DNA of 64,000 nucleotides from Hamadaea sp. GTDB lineage: Bacteria > Actinomycetota > Actinomycetes > Mycobacteriales > Micromonosporaceae. The stretch spans positions 59,041 to 123,040 of the forward strand of contig NZ_JABFVK010000020.1 of the NCBI RefSeq assembly GCF_013362815.1, in the 5' to 3' direction. The position numbers were made by a program, and so were the translations under genes. The notes under the pieces are model-generated. The model searched no databases. It was not told the origin of the DNA and saw only the letters and a program-made list of their open reading frames with translations. Below are positions 7,855 to 17,400 of the stretch, piece by piece (within the stretch, counting starts at the first letter, position 1; each line of letters starts with the position of its first letter).

Positions 7855-8583
7855 TTACGCGGTACGGCGGAGGAACGCCTTCACCCGCTCGAACGCGTCG
7901 GCGGCCGCCTCTTCGTGTCCCGCTTCACCGAAGTGATCCTTCTCGAAGAATCCGTGCGGCTGACCGGGATAGACGACGATCTCGTAGTCCTTTCCAGCGT
8001 CTTCGAGCGCCTTTTCGAAGGCGGCTGCGACGGTCGGTGGCACCGGCTTGTCGTCACCGCCGAACAGGCCCAGCACCGGGACGCGTACGCCGGAAACGAA
8101 GTCGTCGGGCAGCGCCGGGTCCTGCCCCATCTCGCCGTGGTAGGGGCAGAACGCGATCGCTCCGGCCAGCCCGAAGTCCTCGGTCGCGGCGACGAGCGCG
8201 GTCGCTCCGCCGAGGCAGAAGCCGAGCGCGTACGCCGGACCGTCGCCGCCCAGGTAGTCGAGGGCAGCCCGGGCGTCGGCGAGCACATTGGCCCGCTGCA
8301 TGACCTCCACGTGCGGGTCGTTGTCGAAGTCGTCGGAACGTGGCCCGGTTCCGGCCGTACGCCCGAAGTAGTCGACGGCGATGACGGCCGCCCCGGTCTC
8401 GGTGAACCGGCGGGCCAGGTCGGCGACGGCCGGGCGCAACCCGCCGACGTCGGGAAGCAGGACTATCCGGGCGCCGCTCGGGTTGGCCGGACGCGCCGCG
8501 TACGCCCCGAAAGTGCTGCCGTCCGCGCTGGTCAGGACGATCTCGTCGAGCGGGGGGACGGTGGGAGTCTCTTCATAACACAC
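7855..8583 (-). CDS. dienelactone hydrolase family protein
   Basis: A 242-residue alpha/beta hydrolase of the dienelactone hydrolase family. The nucleophile is the cysteine in GFCLGG, the acid an Asp in FGGDDKPVP and the base the His in PGQPHGFF, the Cys-Asp-His triad of the family. The first 15 residues are probably disordered; the start is GTG 8583. Such proteins open lactones in aromatic degradation or act as general esterases. No pathway genes are near, so the substrate is open. Confidence 0.9.
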   Translation of the reverse strand: MCYEETPTVPPLDEIVLTSADGSTFGAYAARPANPSGARIVLLPDVGGLRPAVADLARRFTETGAAVIAVDYFGRTAGTGPRSDDFDNDPHVEVMQRANVLADARAALDYLGGDGPAYALGFCLGGATALVAATEDFGLAGAIAFCPYHGEMGQDPALPDDFVSGVRVPVLGLFGGDDKPVPPTVAAAFEKALEDAGKDYEIVVYPGQPHGFFEKDHFGEAGHEEAAADAFERVKAFLRRTA

Positions 8584-8732
8584 CGGCTATGTCTAGCGCG
8601 GCGTACGCAATCGACCAAGTGGATATCCGGGCGGGTCCCGACCACTCGTGCGCTGCGTCACATACGGAACTTTCCGCGTACCAGTCGCCTCTGGAGCGGT
8701 GACATCCGAGAACCGTGACCGGAAGGATCGCC

Positions 8733-9200
8733 GTGACCGAGACGAAGCCGATCGACAGGACGCGCTGGACCAGGCGGATCGCCGCCTGCGTGCTGGGCGC
8801 GGACGCCGTGTTCCATGTGTACTGGCTGACCGGGGCGACCTGGCCGGCCGCCGACGAGCGGGCGTTGTCGCTCGCGGTGCTGGGGTTCGTGGTGCCGTTC
8901 AGCGCGCGGACGCTGATCCCGCTCGCCCTCGCGCTGTCCGTGTCGGCCGTGGCGCTCTGGCGCGGCACCGGGCGCGTGGCCCGGCTGATCGCCCTCGCGG
9001 TCGCGCTGGGCACCGGCGTGCAGGTACCGCTCCGGCTCGCCTGGGCGCTGGGTCTCGGCCGCCCCGACGCAGGCCCGGTCTTCGCCTGGCTCAACGTGGG
9101 AGTCTATCTCCCGCTCTGTGGGTTTCTCGCGGTCGTCGCGTTCCAGGTCGCCCGCAGTGGTACGCACAACTGGCTGCCCCGATTCGCGACTCGCAGATGA
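8733..9200 (+). CDS. DUF3995 membrane protein
   Basis: A 155-residue protein with four predicted membrane helices (near residues 16-34, 48-64, 68-84 and 120-140) matching the DUF3995 family ([15 protein letters not shown]). Start GTG 8733 was chosen over GTG 8715 because GGAAGG sits 6 bases upstream. It is the first gene of an apparent five-gene operon and lies 13 bases before the ECF sigma factor. As the only membrane protein of the operon it could sense a signal or restrain the sigma factor; that is inference. Confidence 0.75.
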   Translation: MTETKPIDRTRWTRRIAACVLGADAVFHVYWLTGATWPAADERALSLAVLGFVVPFSARTLIPLALALSVSAVALWRGTGRVARLIALAVALGTGVQVPLRLAWALGLGRPDAGPVFAWLNVGVYLPLCGFLAVVAFQVARSGTHNWLPRFATRR

Positions 9201-9213
9201 GAACCTTGCTCTC

Positions 9214-9723
9214 GTGACGGACTCGCCGACGCCGCTATCGGACGTGGAGCTGGTCCGGCGGGCTCAGGCCGGGGACACCCTGGCCATGGCGAGCCTGCTG
9301 GATCGGCTCGCGCCCTATGTCGGGCGCATCTGCGGGGCGATCGCCCTCGGCAGCGGAGCAGATGCCGCCCAGGAGACGCTCATCGCGGTCTTCCGGGGAC
9401 TGCGCGGTCTCGCCCAGCCTGAGGCGTACCGGGGTTGGGTGCGCGCGATCGCCGTCCGGGAAGCCGTCCGCATCGCTCGGCGTACGCCCACGGTGCCGGC
9501 GGATCTCAGCCGGCTCCCCGCGAAGGGCGATCCGCAGTTGGCCGCCGACGTCCAGGACGTGCTGCATCGGCTGTCGCCCGAACACCGGGCGATCCTCGTG
9601 CTCCGGGATCTGGAGGACCTCGACGAGCAGACCGTCGCCGAGCTGCTCGAAGTGCCGAAGGGCACGGTGAAATCCCGGCTCGCGCGGGCGCGGGCGAGCT
9701 TCCGAAAGGCGTGGACCGCATGA
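9214..9723 (+). CDS. ECF-family RNA polymerase sigma factor
   Basis: A compact 169-residue sigma factor. Region 2 is at about residues 10-75 ([25 protein letters not shown]) and region 4 at about 108-165 ([41 protein letters not shown]). Start is GTG 9214, 13 bases after the DUF3995 stop; the frame extends further back without homology. No zinc-finger anti-sigma gene is linked. Its stop overlaps the next start (ATGA). Confidence 0.92.
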   Translation: MTDSPTPLSDVELVRRAQAGDTLAMASLLDRLAPYVGRICGAIALGSGADAAQETLIAVFRGLRGLAQPEAYRGWVRAIAVREAVRIARRTPTVPADLSRLPAKGDPQLAADVQDVLHRLSPEHRAILVLRDLEDLDEQTVAELLEVPKGTVKSRLARARASFRKAWTA

Positions 9724-10214
9724 GTGACACTCCACAGTGGCCGGTGGCCCGGCTGGACGAGGTCGGCCGGCTCCGGGCCCTGGCAGCGGGCGTACGCGGA
9801 GCGGCAGTCACCGAGCGGATCGTCGCGGCTCCCGTTGCCGACGTGTGGGCGTTGCTGTCGGACTTCGAGGGCTCCTTCGGCCTCATCGAACCCGACATGC
9901 GCCGCGTACGCGTCCTGTCCCGCAGCTCCGGGCCGGACGGGGAACACGTCGAACTCCTCGCTCGCAGCCGCTTCGGCTTCCGGGCCCGGCTCGTCGGCGT
10001 ACACCGGCCGGGCTGGTTCTGGGCGCAGAGCCGGTTCCTGCTCATCGGCATGGCGGCGGCCGAAGCGGCGGACGGGCGGACGCGGGTCGCGTTGACCGGT
10101 GGTATTCGCGTACCCGGGCAGGCCGCGCTGGTGCCTTTCGGCGTACGCCGGGCGGCGCGCGGCGCGCTGGACCGGCTCGACCGCCGAATCGGTGACACCT
10201 TGGGCACCAGGTGA
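9720..10214 (+). CDS. SRPBCC (START-like) family protein
   Basis: A 164-residue protein with the polyketide-cyclase/START-like fold: [13 protein letters not shown] opening strand ([21 protein letters not shown]) followed by alternating strands and a C-terminal helix. These form a hydrophobic pocket that binds lipids, polyketides or other small ligands. It starts by ATGA overlap with the sigma gene and ends by GTGA overlap with the methyltransferase, so its ligand may be the signal or substrate of the operon. No catalytic residues can be assigned. Confidence 0.75.
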   Translation: MSDTPQWPVARLDEVGRLRALAAGVRGAAVTERIVAAPVADVWALLSDFEGSFGLIEPDMRRVRVLSRSSGPDGEHVELLARSRFGFRARLVGVHRPGWFWAQSRFLLIGMAAAEAADGRTRVALTGGIRVPGQAALVPFGVRRAARGALDRLDRRIGDTLGTR

Positions 10215-10846
10215 AACACTTGGCGACCATGGATGAGACGCCGACCGCCCGGCAGAAGCGGGTCTGGGACAAGTCCGCCCCGAGCTACGACCGGCAGATC
10301 GCTTTCTTCGAGCGGATCTGGTTCACCGGCAGCCGCGAATGGCTCGGCGACCGCGCCACCGGCCGGGTGCTCGAAGTGGCCATCGGGACCGGCCGCAACC
10401 TGCCGTTCTACCGACCCGAGGTGACGGTCACCGGCATCGAGCTGAGCCCACAGATGCTCGCGTACGCCCGCCGCCGGGCAGCCGACCTCGGGCTGTCCGC
10501 CGATCTCCGGGAGGGCGACGCGGAGCACCTGCCCTTCGGCGACGCCTCGTTCGACACCGTGGTCTGCGCGTTCTCGCTGTGCACCATCCCGAATCCAGCC
10601 GCGGCGATCGCTGAGATGCGGCGCGTCCTCCGACCGGGTGGCGAACTGCTGTTGGTCGACCACATCGGAAGCAGCTGGCCACCCGTCCGGGCCGGGCAAT
10701 GGCTGCTGGAGCGGATCACCGTCAGCGCAGCCGGCGAGCACTTCACCCGCCGCCAGCTTCCCCTCGTCCGGGCCGCCGGATTCGAGATCGTCGAGACCGA
10801 ACGGCTCAAGGCCGGCTCGATCGAGCGCATCCGGGCGCAGCGATGA
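10211..10846 (+). CDS. class I SAM-dependent methyltransferase
   Basis: A 211-residue UbiE/COQ5-like methyltransferase. Motif I VLEVAIGTGRNLPFY, the acidic end of strand 2 in GIELSPQMLAYA, DAEHLPFGDASFDTVVCAF and the post-motif HIGSSW are all present. It starts at GTG 10211 inside the SRPBCC stop (GTGA) or at ATG 10229. Similar proteins act on quinones, phospholipids (PmtA-like) or small molecules. Ends by ATGA overlap with the kinase. Confidence 0.9.
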   Translation: MKHLATMDETPTARQKRVWDKSAPSYDRQIAFFERIWFTGSREWLGDRATGRVLEVAIGTGRNLPFYRPEVTVTGIELSPQMLAYARRRAADLGLSADLREGDAEHLPFGDASFDTVVCAFSLCTIPNPAAAIAEMRRVLRPGGELLLVDHIGSSWPPVRAGQWLLERITVSAAGEHFTRRQLPLVRAAGFEIVETERLKAGSIERIRAQR

Positions 10847-11667
10847 CGCCCAACTCGCTCGGCGGCCCTTCGCTCGGCGGTTCGGTCGGCGGTAAGCCGC
10901 TCGGTGAGGGGCGGGAAGCCGTCGTGTTCGCTTACGGCGACAATGCCGTGCTCAAGGTCTACCGACCCGGCTTCGGCGGTCACCGCACCGAGGCGGCCGT
11001 TCTGCGTACGCTTGACGGCCACGGAGTCGCGCCGAAGCTGCTCGACATGGTCGACCACGACGGCCTGCCGGGGCTGGTTATCGAGCGGCTCGCCGGTCCT
11101 GACATGCTCACGTTGCTGCAACGGCAGCCGTGGCGCGTACTCGCCTTCGGCCGCCGCCTCGCCGAAACCCATTTGTCCGTCCACAGTGTTTCGGCGCCGT
11201 CCACTTTGGCGGACTTGCGTCCGGCGCTCGCCACTCGGATCGCGGAGGCGGAACTGCCCCGCCACCTGCTGGACTTCGCCACGCATACGCTCGACGGGCT
11301 CCCCGACGGCGACCGGCTCTGTCATGGCGACTACCACCCCGGCAACGTCCTGCTCACCGGCGACCAAGCGGCTGTCATCGACTGGGGCGGAGCAACCCGG
11401 GGCGTACCCGAAGCCGATTATGCGCGCACGCTGTTGCTCCTGCGGTGGGCCGACCCCCTACCCAGTACGCCGCCGCTGGCCCGAGCCGCGATCGCCGCCG
11501 GAAGATCCCTCCTGGCGCGTGCGTACGCCCGCACGTATCGGCGCAGCGCTCCACCGCTGCGGGAGGTACAACCCTGGCTGGCGGTGCAGGTGGCCGCCCG
11601 GCTGAGCGAAGGAATCCCCAGCGAACGGGCGATGCTCCTCGCTCGCCTCCAGCGCCTGGCCCACTGA
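10843..11667 (+). CDS. aminoglycoside phosphotransferase-fold kinase
   Basis: A 274-residue protein kinase-like phosphotransferase. The Brenner motif HGDYHPGNVLL and the metal site VIDWGG (DFG equivalent) are clear; the N-lobe has a glycine-rich start (GEGREAVVFAYGDNAVLKVY) with the ATP-binding lysine in VLKVY. Family members phosphorylate antibiotics, choline, sugars or homoserine. Last gene of the operon. The four-base overlap with the methyltransferase argues for a shared pathway rather than simple drug resistance. Confidence 0.88.
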   Translation: MTPNSLGGPSLGGSVGGKPLGEGREAVVFAYGDNAVLKVYRPGFGGHRTEAAVLRTLDGHGVAPKLLDMVDHDGLPGLVIERLAGPDMLTLLQRQPWRVLAFGRRLAETHLSVHSVSAPSTLADLRPALATRIAEAELPRHLLDFATHTLDGLPDGDRLCHGDYHPGNVLLTGDQAAVIDWGGATRGVPEADYARTLLLLRWADPLPSTPPLARAAIAAGRSLLARAYARTYRRSAPPLREVQPWLAVQVAARLSEGIPSERAMLLARLQRLAH

Positions 11668-11712
11668 CCCTGCTCGGCCGCGCGGCGCTGAGGGCTGGAG
11701 GCGCCGGGGCGT

Positions 11713-11769
11713 GTTATCCGGGGATGACGTCCCTTTGGACGCTCGCTAAGCCGCGTTGTCCGGGGATAC
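11713..11769. repeat. paired-palindrome repeat, copy 1
   Basis: Two imperfect palindromes, GTTATCCGGGGATGAC (11713-11728) and GTTGTCCGGGGATAC (11755-11769), lie 42 bases apart. The same two-palindrome unit with matching internal GACGTCCC and GCCGCGTT words occurs at 59149-59205. It sits between the operon end and corA. Confidence 0.7.
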
Positions 11770-11813
11770 GCACAGAACCCCACGTTATGGTGGGCCCGTG
11801 AGGGGGTGAGCGG

Positions 11814-12950
11814 ATGGCGGATCGACGCGTACTGCGGCCGCTGCGCCGGGCGACGCCCGGGCCCGCCGACACCGCTCCGCCCGAGGTGGAGCTCGACCCG
11901 AAATCGGCCACGCCGGAGCAGCCGGTCGAGGAGAGCCTGATCGACGCCGCGATCTACCGGGGCGGCAACCGGATCGGCAGCCCGTCGACGGTCGCCGAGG
12001 CGTACCAGATGGTGCTTGATCAGCCGGGCGTGATGGCCTGGATCGGGCTGTTGCGCCCGAGCGACGCGCAGCTCTGGGCGATCGCCGAGTCGTTCGGGCT
12101 GCACGAACTGTCGGTCGAGGACGCGATCGTCGCCCATCAGCGGCCGAAGCTGGAACGCTACGGCGACACCTTGTTTGTGGTCTTGCGCGCGGCCCGTTAC
12201 CTGGACGATGTCGAGGAGGTCGAGTTCGGCGAGATCCACCTGTTCGTCTCGGCCGACTTCGTCATCACCGTGCGGCACAGCCACACCCCCGACCTCGGTG
12301 CGATCCGGACCCGGATGCAGGACGACCCCGAGCTGCTCGCGCGCGGACCCGAAGCCGTCCTGTACGCGATCATGGACAGCGTCGTCGACGGGTACGCGCC
12401 GGTCGTCGCGGGTCTCCAGAATGACATCGACGAGATCGAGACCCAGGTGTTCGGCGGCGACCCCAACGTGTCACGCCGCATCTACGAACTGTCCCGCGAG
12501 GTCATCGAGTTCCAGCGCGCGACTCGGCCGTTGCTGGCGATGTTGGAGCAGCTCGACCGCGGCATCACGAAGTACGGGCTGGATCAGGAGCTGCGGCAGT
12601 ACCTGCGGGACGTGGCCGACCACGCGACCGTCGTGGCCGAGCGCGTCGACGGATTCCGCCAGATGCTCTCCGACATCCTGACCGTCAACTCCACTTTGGT
12701 CACTCAGCAGCAGAACGCCGAGATGGCCCGCATGGCGGACGTCAGCAACTCGCAGAACGAGGAGGTCAAGCGGATCTCCGCGTGGGCTGCCATCCTGTTC
12801 GCGCCCACCCTCATCGGCACCGTCTACGGCATGAACTTCGATCACATGCCGGAATTGCATTGGCTGTTCGGCTATCCGTTCGCCATCGCGCTGATGGGCG
12901 TCGTCTGCGTCACGCTGTGGGCCGTCTTCAAACGCCGCGGCTGGCTGTAG
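11814..12950 (+). CDS. corA: CorA-family magnesium/cobalt transporter
   Basis: A 378-residue divalent cation channel of the CorA family. The large N-terminal cytoplasmic alpha/beta domain is followed by the long stalk helix and two C-terminal membrane helices; the diagnostic selectivity motif YGMNFDHMPE lies between them at about residues 338-347. A 40-residue Pro-rich N-terminal extension is poorly conserved. It forms a homopentamer in the inner membrane. Its last 23 bases overlap the end of the convergent WYL regulator. Confidence 0.95.
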   Translation: MADRRVLRPLRRATPGPADTAPPEVELDPKSATPEQPVEESLIDAAIYRGGNRIGSPSTVAEAYQMVLDQPGVMAWIGLLRPSDAQLWAIAESFGLHELSVEDAIVAHQRPKLERYGDTLFVVLRAARYLDDVEEVEFGEIHLFVSADFVITVRHSHTPDLGAIRTRMQDDPELLARGPEAVLYAIMDSVVDGYAPVVAGLQNDIDEIETQVFGGDPNVSRRIYELSREVIEFQRATRPLLAMLEQLDRGITKYGLDQELRQYLRDVADHATVVAERVDGFRQMLSDILTVNSTLVTQQQNAEMARMADVSNSQNEEVKRISAWAAILFAPTLIGTVYGMNFDHMPELHWLFGYPFAIALMGVVCVTLWAVFKRRGWL

Positions 12951-13905
12951 CGCCTCCGTCGTAGAGACGCGCCAGCGAAGCCACCGTCGCGGCGATCCGC
13001 TCCCGCAGCGTGATCGGCTCGAGCACCTCGATCACCGGGCCGAGCCGCAGGAACTCGCGGGTCGCGTGGCTCTCGGACTCGATCGGCAGCCGGGCCAGCA
13101 GCCAGCCGTCCGGTCGCGGCTCGCCGGCCGCCGCCGCGTCCGCGACGCTTTGGCCGAGGAAGTGGCGCAGGTTGTCGATCGCCGCGGGGTCCAGTCGCAC
13201 CAGCGCCTCGCCTCGGTGCAGGCGTGCGCGGAAATCCTGCACATGCTCCTGCCAGTACGCCGCCAGGTCGAACCCCGTCGGCCAGTCGAAGCGTTCGGAC
13301 CGCACGGTCAGCTTCCGGATCTGGCTGACCCGGAAGGTACGCACACCGCGCCGGGCGTGCGCGACGAGGTACCACTTGCCCGCCTTGAGGACCAGGCCAT
13401 ACGGCTGCAACTGGTGCTCGGCGACGTCTTTCCAGTTCTCGTATTCGACGTCGAGCAGGTGCTGCTGCCACACGGCGTCGGCGACGTCGGCCAGATAGGG
13501 ACAGTTGTCGGCGTCCTGATACCAGCCGGGAGTGTCGAGGTGGAACCGTTCGCGCATCCGGGTCGCCCGGTCGCGAAGCGTCTGCGGGAGCGCGGCGGTG
13601 AGTTTGAGCTGCGCCGCCGCGACCGCCTCGGCCAGGCCCAACGCGGCGGCCGCCCCGGGCAGGCCGGTCAGCGGCAGGCCCCGCGCCTCGTCGGCGGTCA
13701 ACCCGGTCAGCTGCGTCTGATACCCGGCGAGGAGCTGATAACCGGACGGGTCGGCATAGATGGGAATTCCGGCTGTGCTCAGGGCGACGGTGTCGCGGTA
13801 GACCGTGCGTACGGAGACGCCCAGTTCGGCCGCGAGCTGAGTGGCGCTCATCCGCCCCCGCGACTGGAGCAGGAGCAGCAGGGCGACAAGACGGTCGGCT
13901 CGCAC
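12928..13905 (-). CDS. WYL-domain transcriptional regulator (YafY family)
   Basis: A 325-residue regulator. An N-terminal HTH_11 winged helix (residues 1-60, MSATQLAAELGVSVRTVYRD) is followed by the WYL ligand-sensing domain (about 135-215, with LKAGKWYLVAHA as the WYL core) and the WCX C-terminal extension. Start is GTG 13905. It faces the DUF1579-like gene across 63 bp that hold a perfect inverted repeat, the usual layout of a WYL autoregulator and its target. Confidence 0.92.
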   Translation of the reverse strand: MRADRLVALLLLLQSRGRMSATQLAAELGVSVRTVYRDTVALSTAGIPIYADPSGYQLLAGYQTQLTGLTADEARGLPLTGLPGAAAALGLAEAVAAAQLKLTAALPQTLRDRATRMRERFHLDTPGWYQDADNCPYLADVADAVWQQHLLDVEYENWKDVAEHQLQPYGLVLKAGKWYLVAHARRGVRTFRVSQIRKLTVRSERFDWPTGFDLAAYWQEHVQDFRARLHRGEALVRLDPAAIDNLRHFLGQSVADAAAAGEPRPDGWLLARLPIESESHATREFLRLGPVIEVLEPITLRERIAATVASLARLYDGGATASRGV

Positions 13906-13927
13906 GTCTCAAGTCTGCTCCGCACCA

Positions 13928-13944
13928 CTGACAGAACATGTCAG
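13928..13944. promoter_or_regulatory. WYL operator
   Basis: CTGACA and TGTCAG form a perfect inverted repeat around a 5-base spacer between the divergent starts. This motif type is typical for YafY-type WYL regulators and would control both directions. Confidence 0.7.
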
Positions 13945-13968
13945 GGGTACGCCCCTAGCGTCGTCGGC

Positions 13969-14445
13969 ATGAGGAATACCGATTTCGACTTCCTGACCGG
14001 CGCGTGGACCAGCCACCAGCGGCGCCTGGTCAAGATCCTGGCCGGCGGCAGCGCCGAAGACGCCGAGTGGTACGAGTTCGACGCGACGCTGGACTGCCAG
14101 GTGCTCCTGGACGGCAACGGGGTGTTCGACGTGCTGCGCTCGCCCGAGCGCGACCTCGAAGGTCTCACCCTGCGCCTCTACAACCCGGAGGAGCAGACCT
14201 GGCGGATCTGGTGGGCGTCGAAGACCTCGGGCGGGATGCTCGACGAGCCGGTCGTCGGCCGGTTCGTCGAGGGCGTCGGCACCTTCGAGTGCGACGACAC
14301 GTGGAACGGCCAGGCCATCCGGGTGCGCTATCAGTGGACGGCCGTCGACCCGGAACACCCACGCTGGCAGCAGTCGTTCTCGCCGGACGGCGGCGAAACG
14401 TGGGAGGTCAACTGGACCGCCGAGTTCACCCGGCGAATCGGCTGA
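13969..14445 (+). CDS. DUF1579-like small beta-barrel protein
   Basis: A 158-residue soluble protein starting MRNTDFDFLTGAW, with NPEEQTWRIWWAS and a closing GETWEVNWTAEF, the pattern of DUF1579-like calycin folds. Molecular function unknown; genes of this kind commonly lie next to WYL regulators. The start ATG is 63 bp from the divergent regulator start, with the operator between. Confidence 0.8.
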   Translation: MRNTDFDFLTGAWTSHQRRLVKILAGGSAEDAEWYEFDATLDCQVLLDGNGVFDVLRSPERDLEGLTLRLYNPEEQTWRIWWASKTSGGMLDEPVVGRFVEGVGTFECDDTWNGQAIRVRYQWTAVDPEHPRWQQSFSPDGGETWEVNWTAEFTRRIG

Positions 14446-14451
14446 CGGCAG

Positions 14452-14483
14452 CCGGCCCGGCCCCCGGAAGGAGGCCGGGCCGG
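14452..14483. terminator. bidirectional terminator
   Basis: CCGGCCCGGCC and GGCCGGGCCGG pair perfectly over 11 bp around a 10-base loop, between two convergent genes. Confidence 0.75.
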
Positions 14484-14489
14484 CCGGGT

Positions 14490-17400
14490 TCACCAGACGG
14501 GCATGACCACCCGACCGCCGACCAATGACAGGTCGAAGGTTCCCGAGTCGAACCAGCCGGCCGGGCCGGTGTAGGACCACCCGCTCAACCAGACGTGATA
14601 GCGGAAATCGGAGCCGTAGTCGTACGCCGTGATGATGTCGTCACGGCCGTCGTCGTTGGCGTCGCCGACCGCGATCCGGTTGCCCACCAGGCTGAGCGTG
14701 TACCCGGAGGTCACCTCCCAGTCCGGAGTGGCGAGGGTGAAGTGCGCGTTGGCCGTCGTCCAGCGGAAGAGCCGGGAGTGGCTGCCGCCGTAGGAGTAGA
14801 ACAACGCCGGTTCGTCGTCGCCGTCACCGTCGAAGTCGCCGACGACCATCCGGTCCGCCACGGCGTTCAGGTCGAACCCGCCGGACTGATACCAGCCCTC
14901 CGGTCCACTGTAGTCAGTCCCGCTGGTCCACACGTGGAACCGGAAATAGGTGCCATAGGAGTACGCCGCGATCAGGTCGTCGCGACCGTCCTGATCGACG
15001 TCGCCAGAGGCGAACCGCCCAGCGACGTTGGTCAGGTCGTAGCCGCTGGCAACGCTCCAGTCGCCGGCCGTCGTCTTGGTCAGCGAGGTGCCGTCGGACA
15101 GCAGCCGGTGAATCTTGGCTCCGGTCGTCCCGGCGACCGCCTCGAACAGGGCGATGTCGGTGCAGCCGTTGCCGTCGAAGTCGCCGGCGGTCATCCGGGC
15201 TCCCACCGACGCCGGTGCGACGGCGGCGGTCCCCCAGACCTTCGGCCCCGCGGCGATCGCAGTGCCGTCCCAGACGTCGAACCGTAGCGCTCCGCCGGTG
15301 TCATAGCCGACGGCGAGGTCGTCCACGCCGTCACAGGTGAAGTCGCCGCTCACCATGCGGTCGCCGACCTTGGCGAGGTCGTATCCGCTGCTCTGCGACC
15401 ACCCGGTGCCGATCTGGAACGCCGATTCGGTGGAGTTCCACCGGTACGCCGAAGCGCTGCCTCCGCTGCCGTAGAGCATCGCGGCTCCGGCCGGTCGTCC
15501 GTACCACTGGCTCATGATGAGGTGGTTCTCGGTGTGGTCGCCGACGGCGACGGACTGAGTCGCGAACTTGCGGCCACTGTTCGAGGCGGCGAACAGCCCG
15601 CCCTTCATCCCGGCCGGGGCGCTGTTGACCAGCGTCGTCGGGTCGAGCTTCAGGAACGTGCCGACCGCCGTGCCGTAGAGCTTGCCGTCCCGCTTGTCGA
15701 ACATGAGGTTGACCGCGCGCGGGTTGAAGCTCGTGCTCCAGGCGTAGTCGACCAGCGTGGCGCTACTGAGCAGCTGACGCGTACTCACGTTGAACCGGAA
15801 CGCCTTCCCGGCGGTGAGCCCGATGAGGACGTTCGGATCGGTGCCGAAGGCGAGCCCGTTGACGCCCAGCTCACCGGAGAGCGGGGTGGCCTGCCACAGC
15901 TTCGTCCCCGTCTCGACGTCGAGCGCGAAGATCTTGCCCGGGCTCTGGCCCGCGATGGTGCAGCAGTTCAGCGTACCGCCGTAGAGGATTCCATTCTGAT
16001 AGGTCAGCGCGCTGATCTCGCCCGCGCCCGCGATCCCGTTGAACACGCGGATCGCGCCGGTCGCCGGGTCGTACAGCGTGACCGCGCCGTCGGTCTGCGA
16101 GTTCTTCGGGCTCGTGCCGATGGCGACGTACTTCCCGGCCGAGATCACCGTCCACGGCCGCTCCTGACCGTAGGTCTGCAGGTCGAACAGCTTGCGAGGA
16201 TTCGCCGAGTCGAACGGCAGAGTCGGGTCGTACTCGTAGAGCGCGCCGTTGGGGTAGACCCCGAGATAGAGCTTGCGACCGTGGCTCGCCATCCCCTCGA
16301 CCTGGTGCGCCCAGCGGTACTCGTGCCAAACCTCGGCGTCGGGGTCGTACCCGGCGAAGCCGCCCGCGAAGTAGCCGCCCAGGTACGCCCAGCCGTTGGG
16401 CCCGATGCCCAGCGACCGCAACGAGGTCAGCACCGGCTGGAAGCCGACGTCGACCCAGTTCGTGACCGATCCGGTACCGGTCACGAGGTCGTAGCGGACG
16501 ATCGAGCCGTCGGCCTGCCCGGTCACCACCGTCTCGTGCCCGGTCGCCGGGTCCACCACGCGCTGGATGCCCTTGGGCGCGCCGAGCGAGAACCCGGTAT
16601 GCGTGACCGCACCGGTGCCGGCGTTGTAGCCGACGAGCTCACCGGACATCGCGAGATAGGTCAGGCCGTCACTGCCCTCGTCGGACACGGTCGGACCGGC
16701 GTACCCGGGGATCTCCCGGACCCACTGCTGGGTCACCAGGTTGTAGAGCCACGCCTTGGGCGACGAGGTCCCGCCGACGAAGTAGACGTAGAGATAGTCG
16801 CCCGCGTCGTCGAGCTGGTAGGTGTACATGTCGTTCGGTACGCCGGGCGGCAGCGGAATGTCGGTGCTCGTGTCCGTCGCCGGGTTGTACCGCACGAACT
16901 TCGTGAACTGGCCGAGCCCGGCGTACACCTGGCCCTTGGCGTACTCGACCGAGCGCACGTACTTGTACGTGTCGCCATAGCTGTCGCGAGTGGACCAGTT
17001 GGCCGTCGGCGACCAGCTCGTGAGCAGCCCGGCCGGGGCCGGCTTGGTGAAGCCCTGGAAGGTGCCGACCCACAGGTTTCCCTGGTCGTCGGTGTCGCCT
17101 TCCCAGAGGAAGCTCGTCCCCGCCGAAGGCGCGCCCAGGTCGGCGAGTGTACGCCCGGTGTAGGTCAGCCGGAACGCATGGCCCTGGCCGTATGTCGTGA
17201 CGTACACGTACTTGCCGTCCGCGGTGACCGAGACGCCCCAGGCGCCCTCGGCTCCGCCCAGCGGATACCGGGCGACCATCTTCCCGGCGAACGGGTCGAC
17301 CTCGGCCAGGTACGCCGGATCACCTTCGGCCGGAGCGCCGCTGATCGCCAGCCACGTCCGGACCTTGCCGTCGGCCATTCGCGCCGTCTCCCCACCGGCA

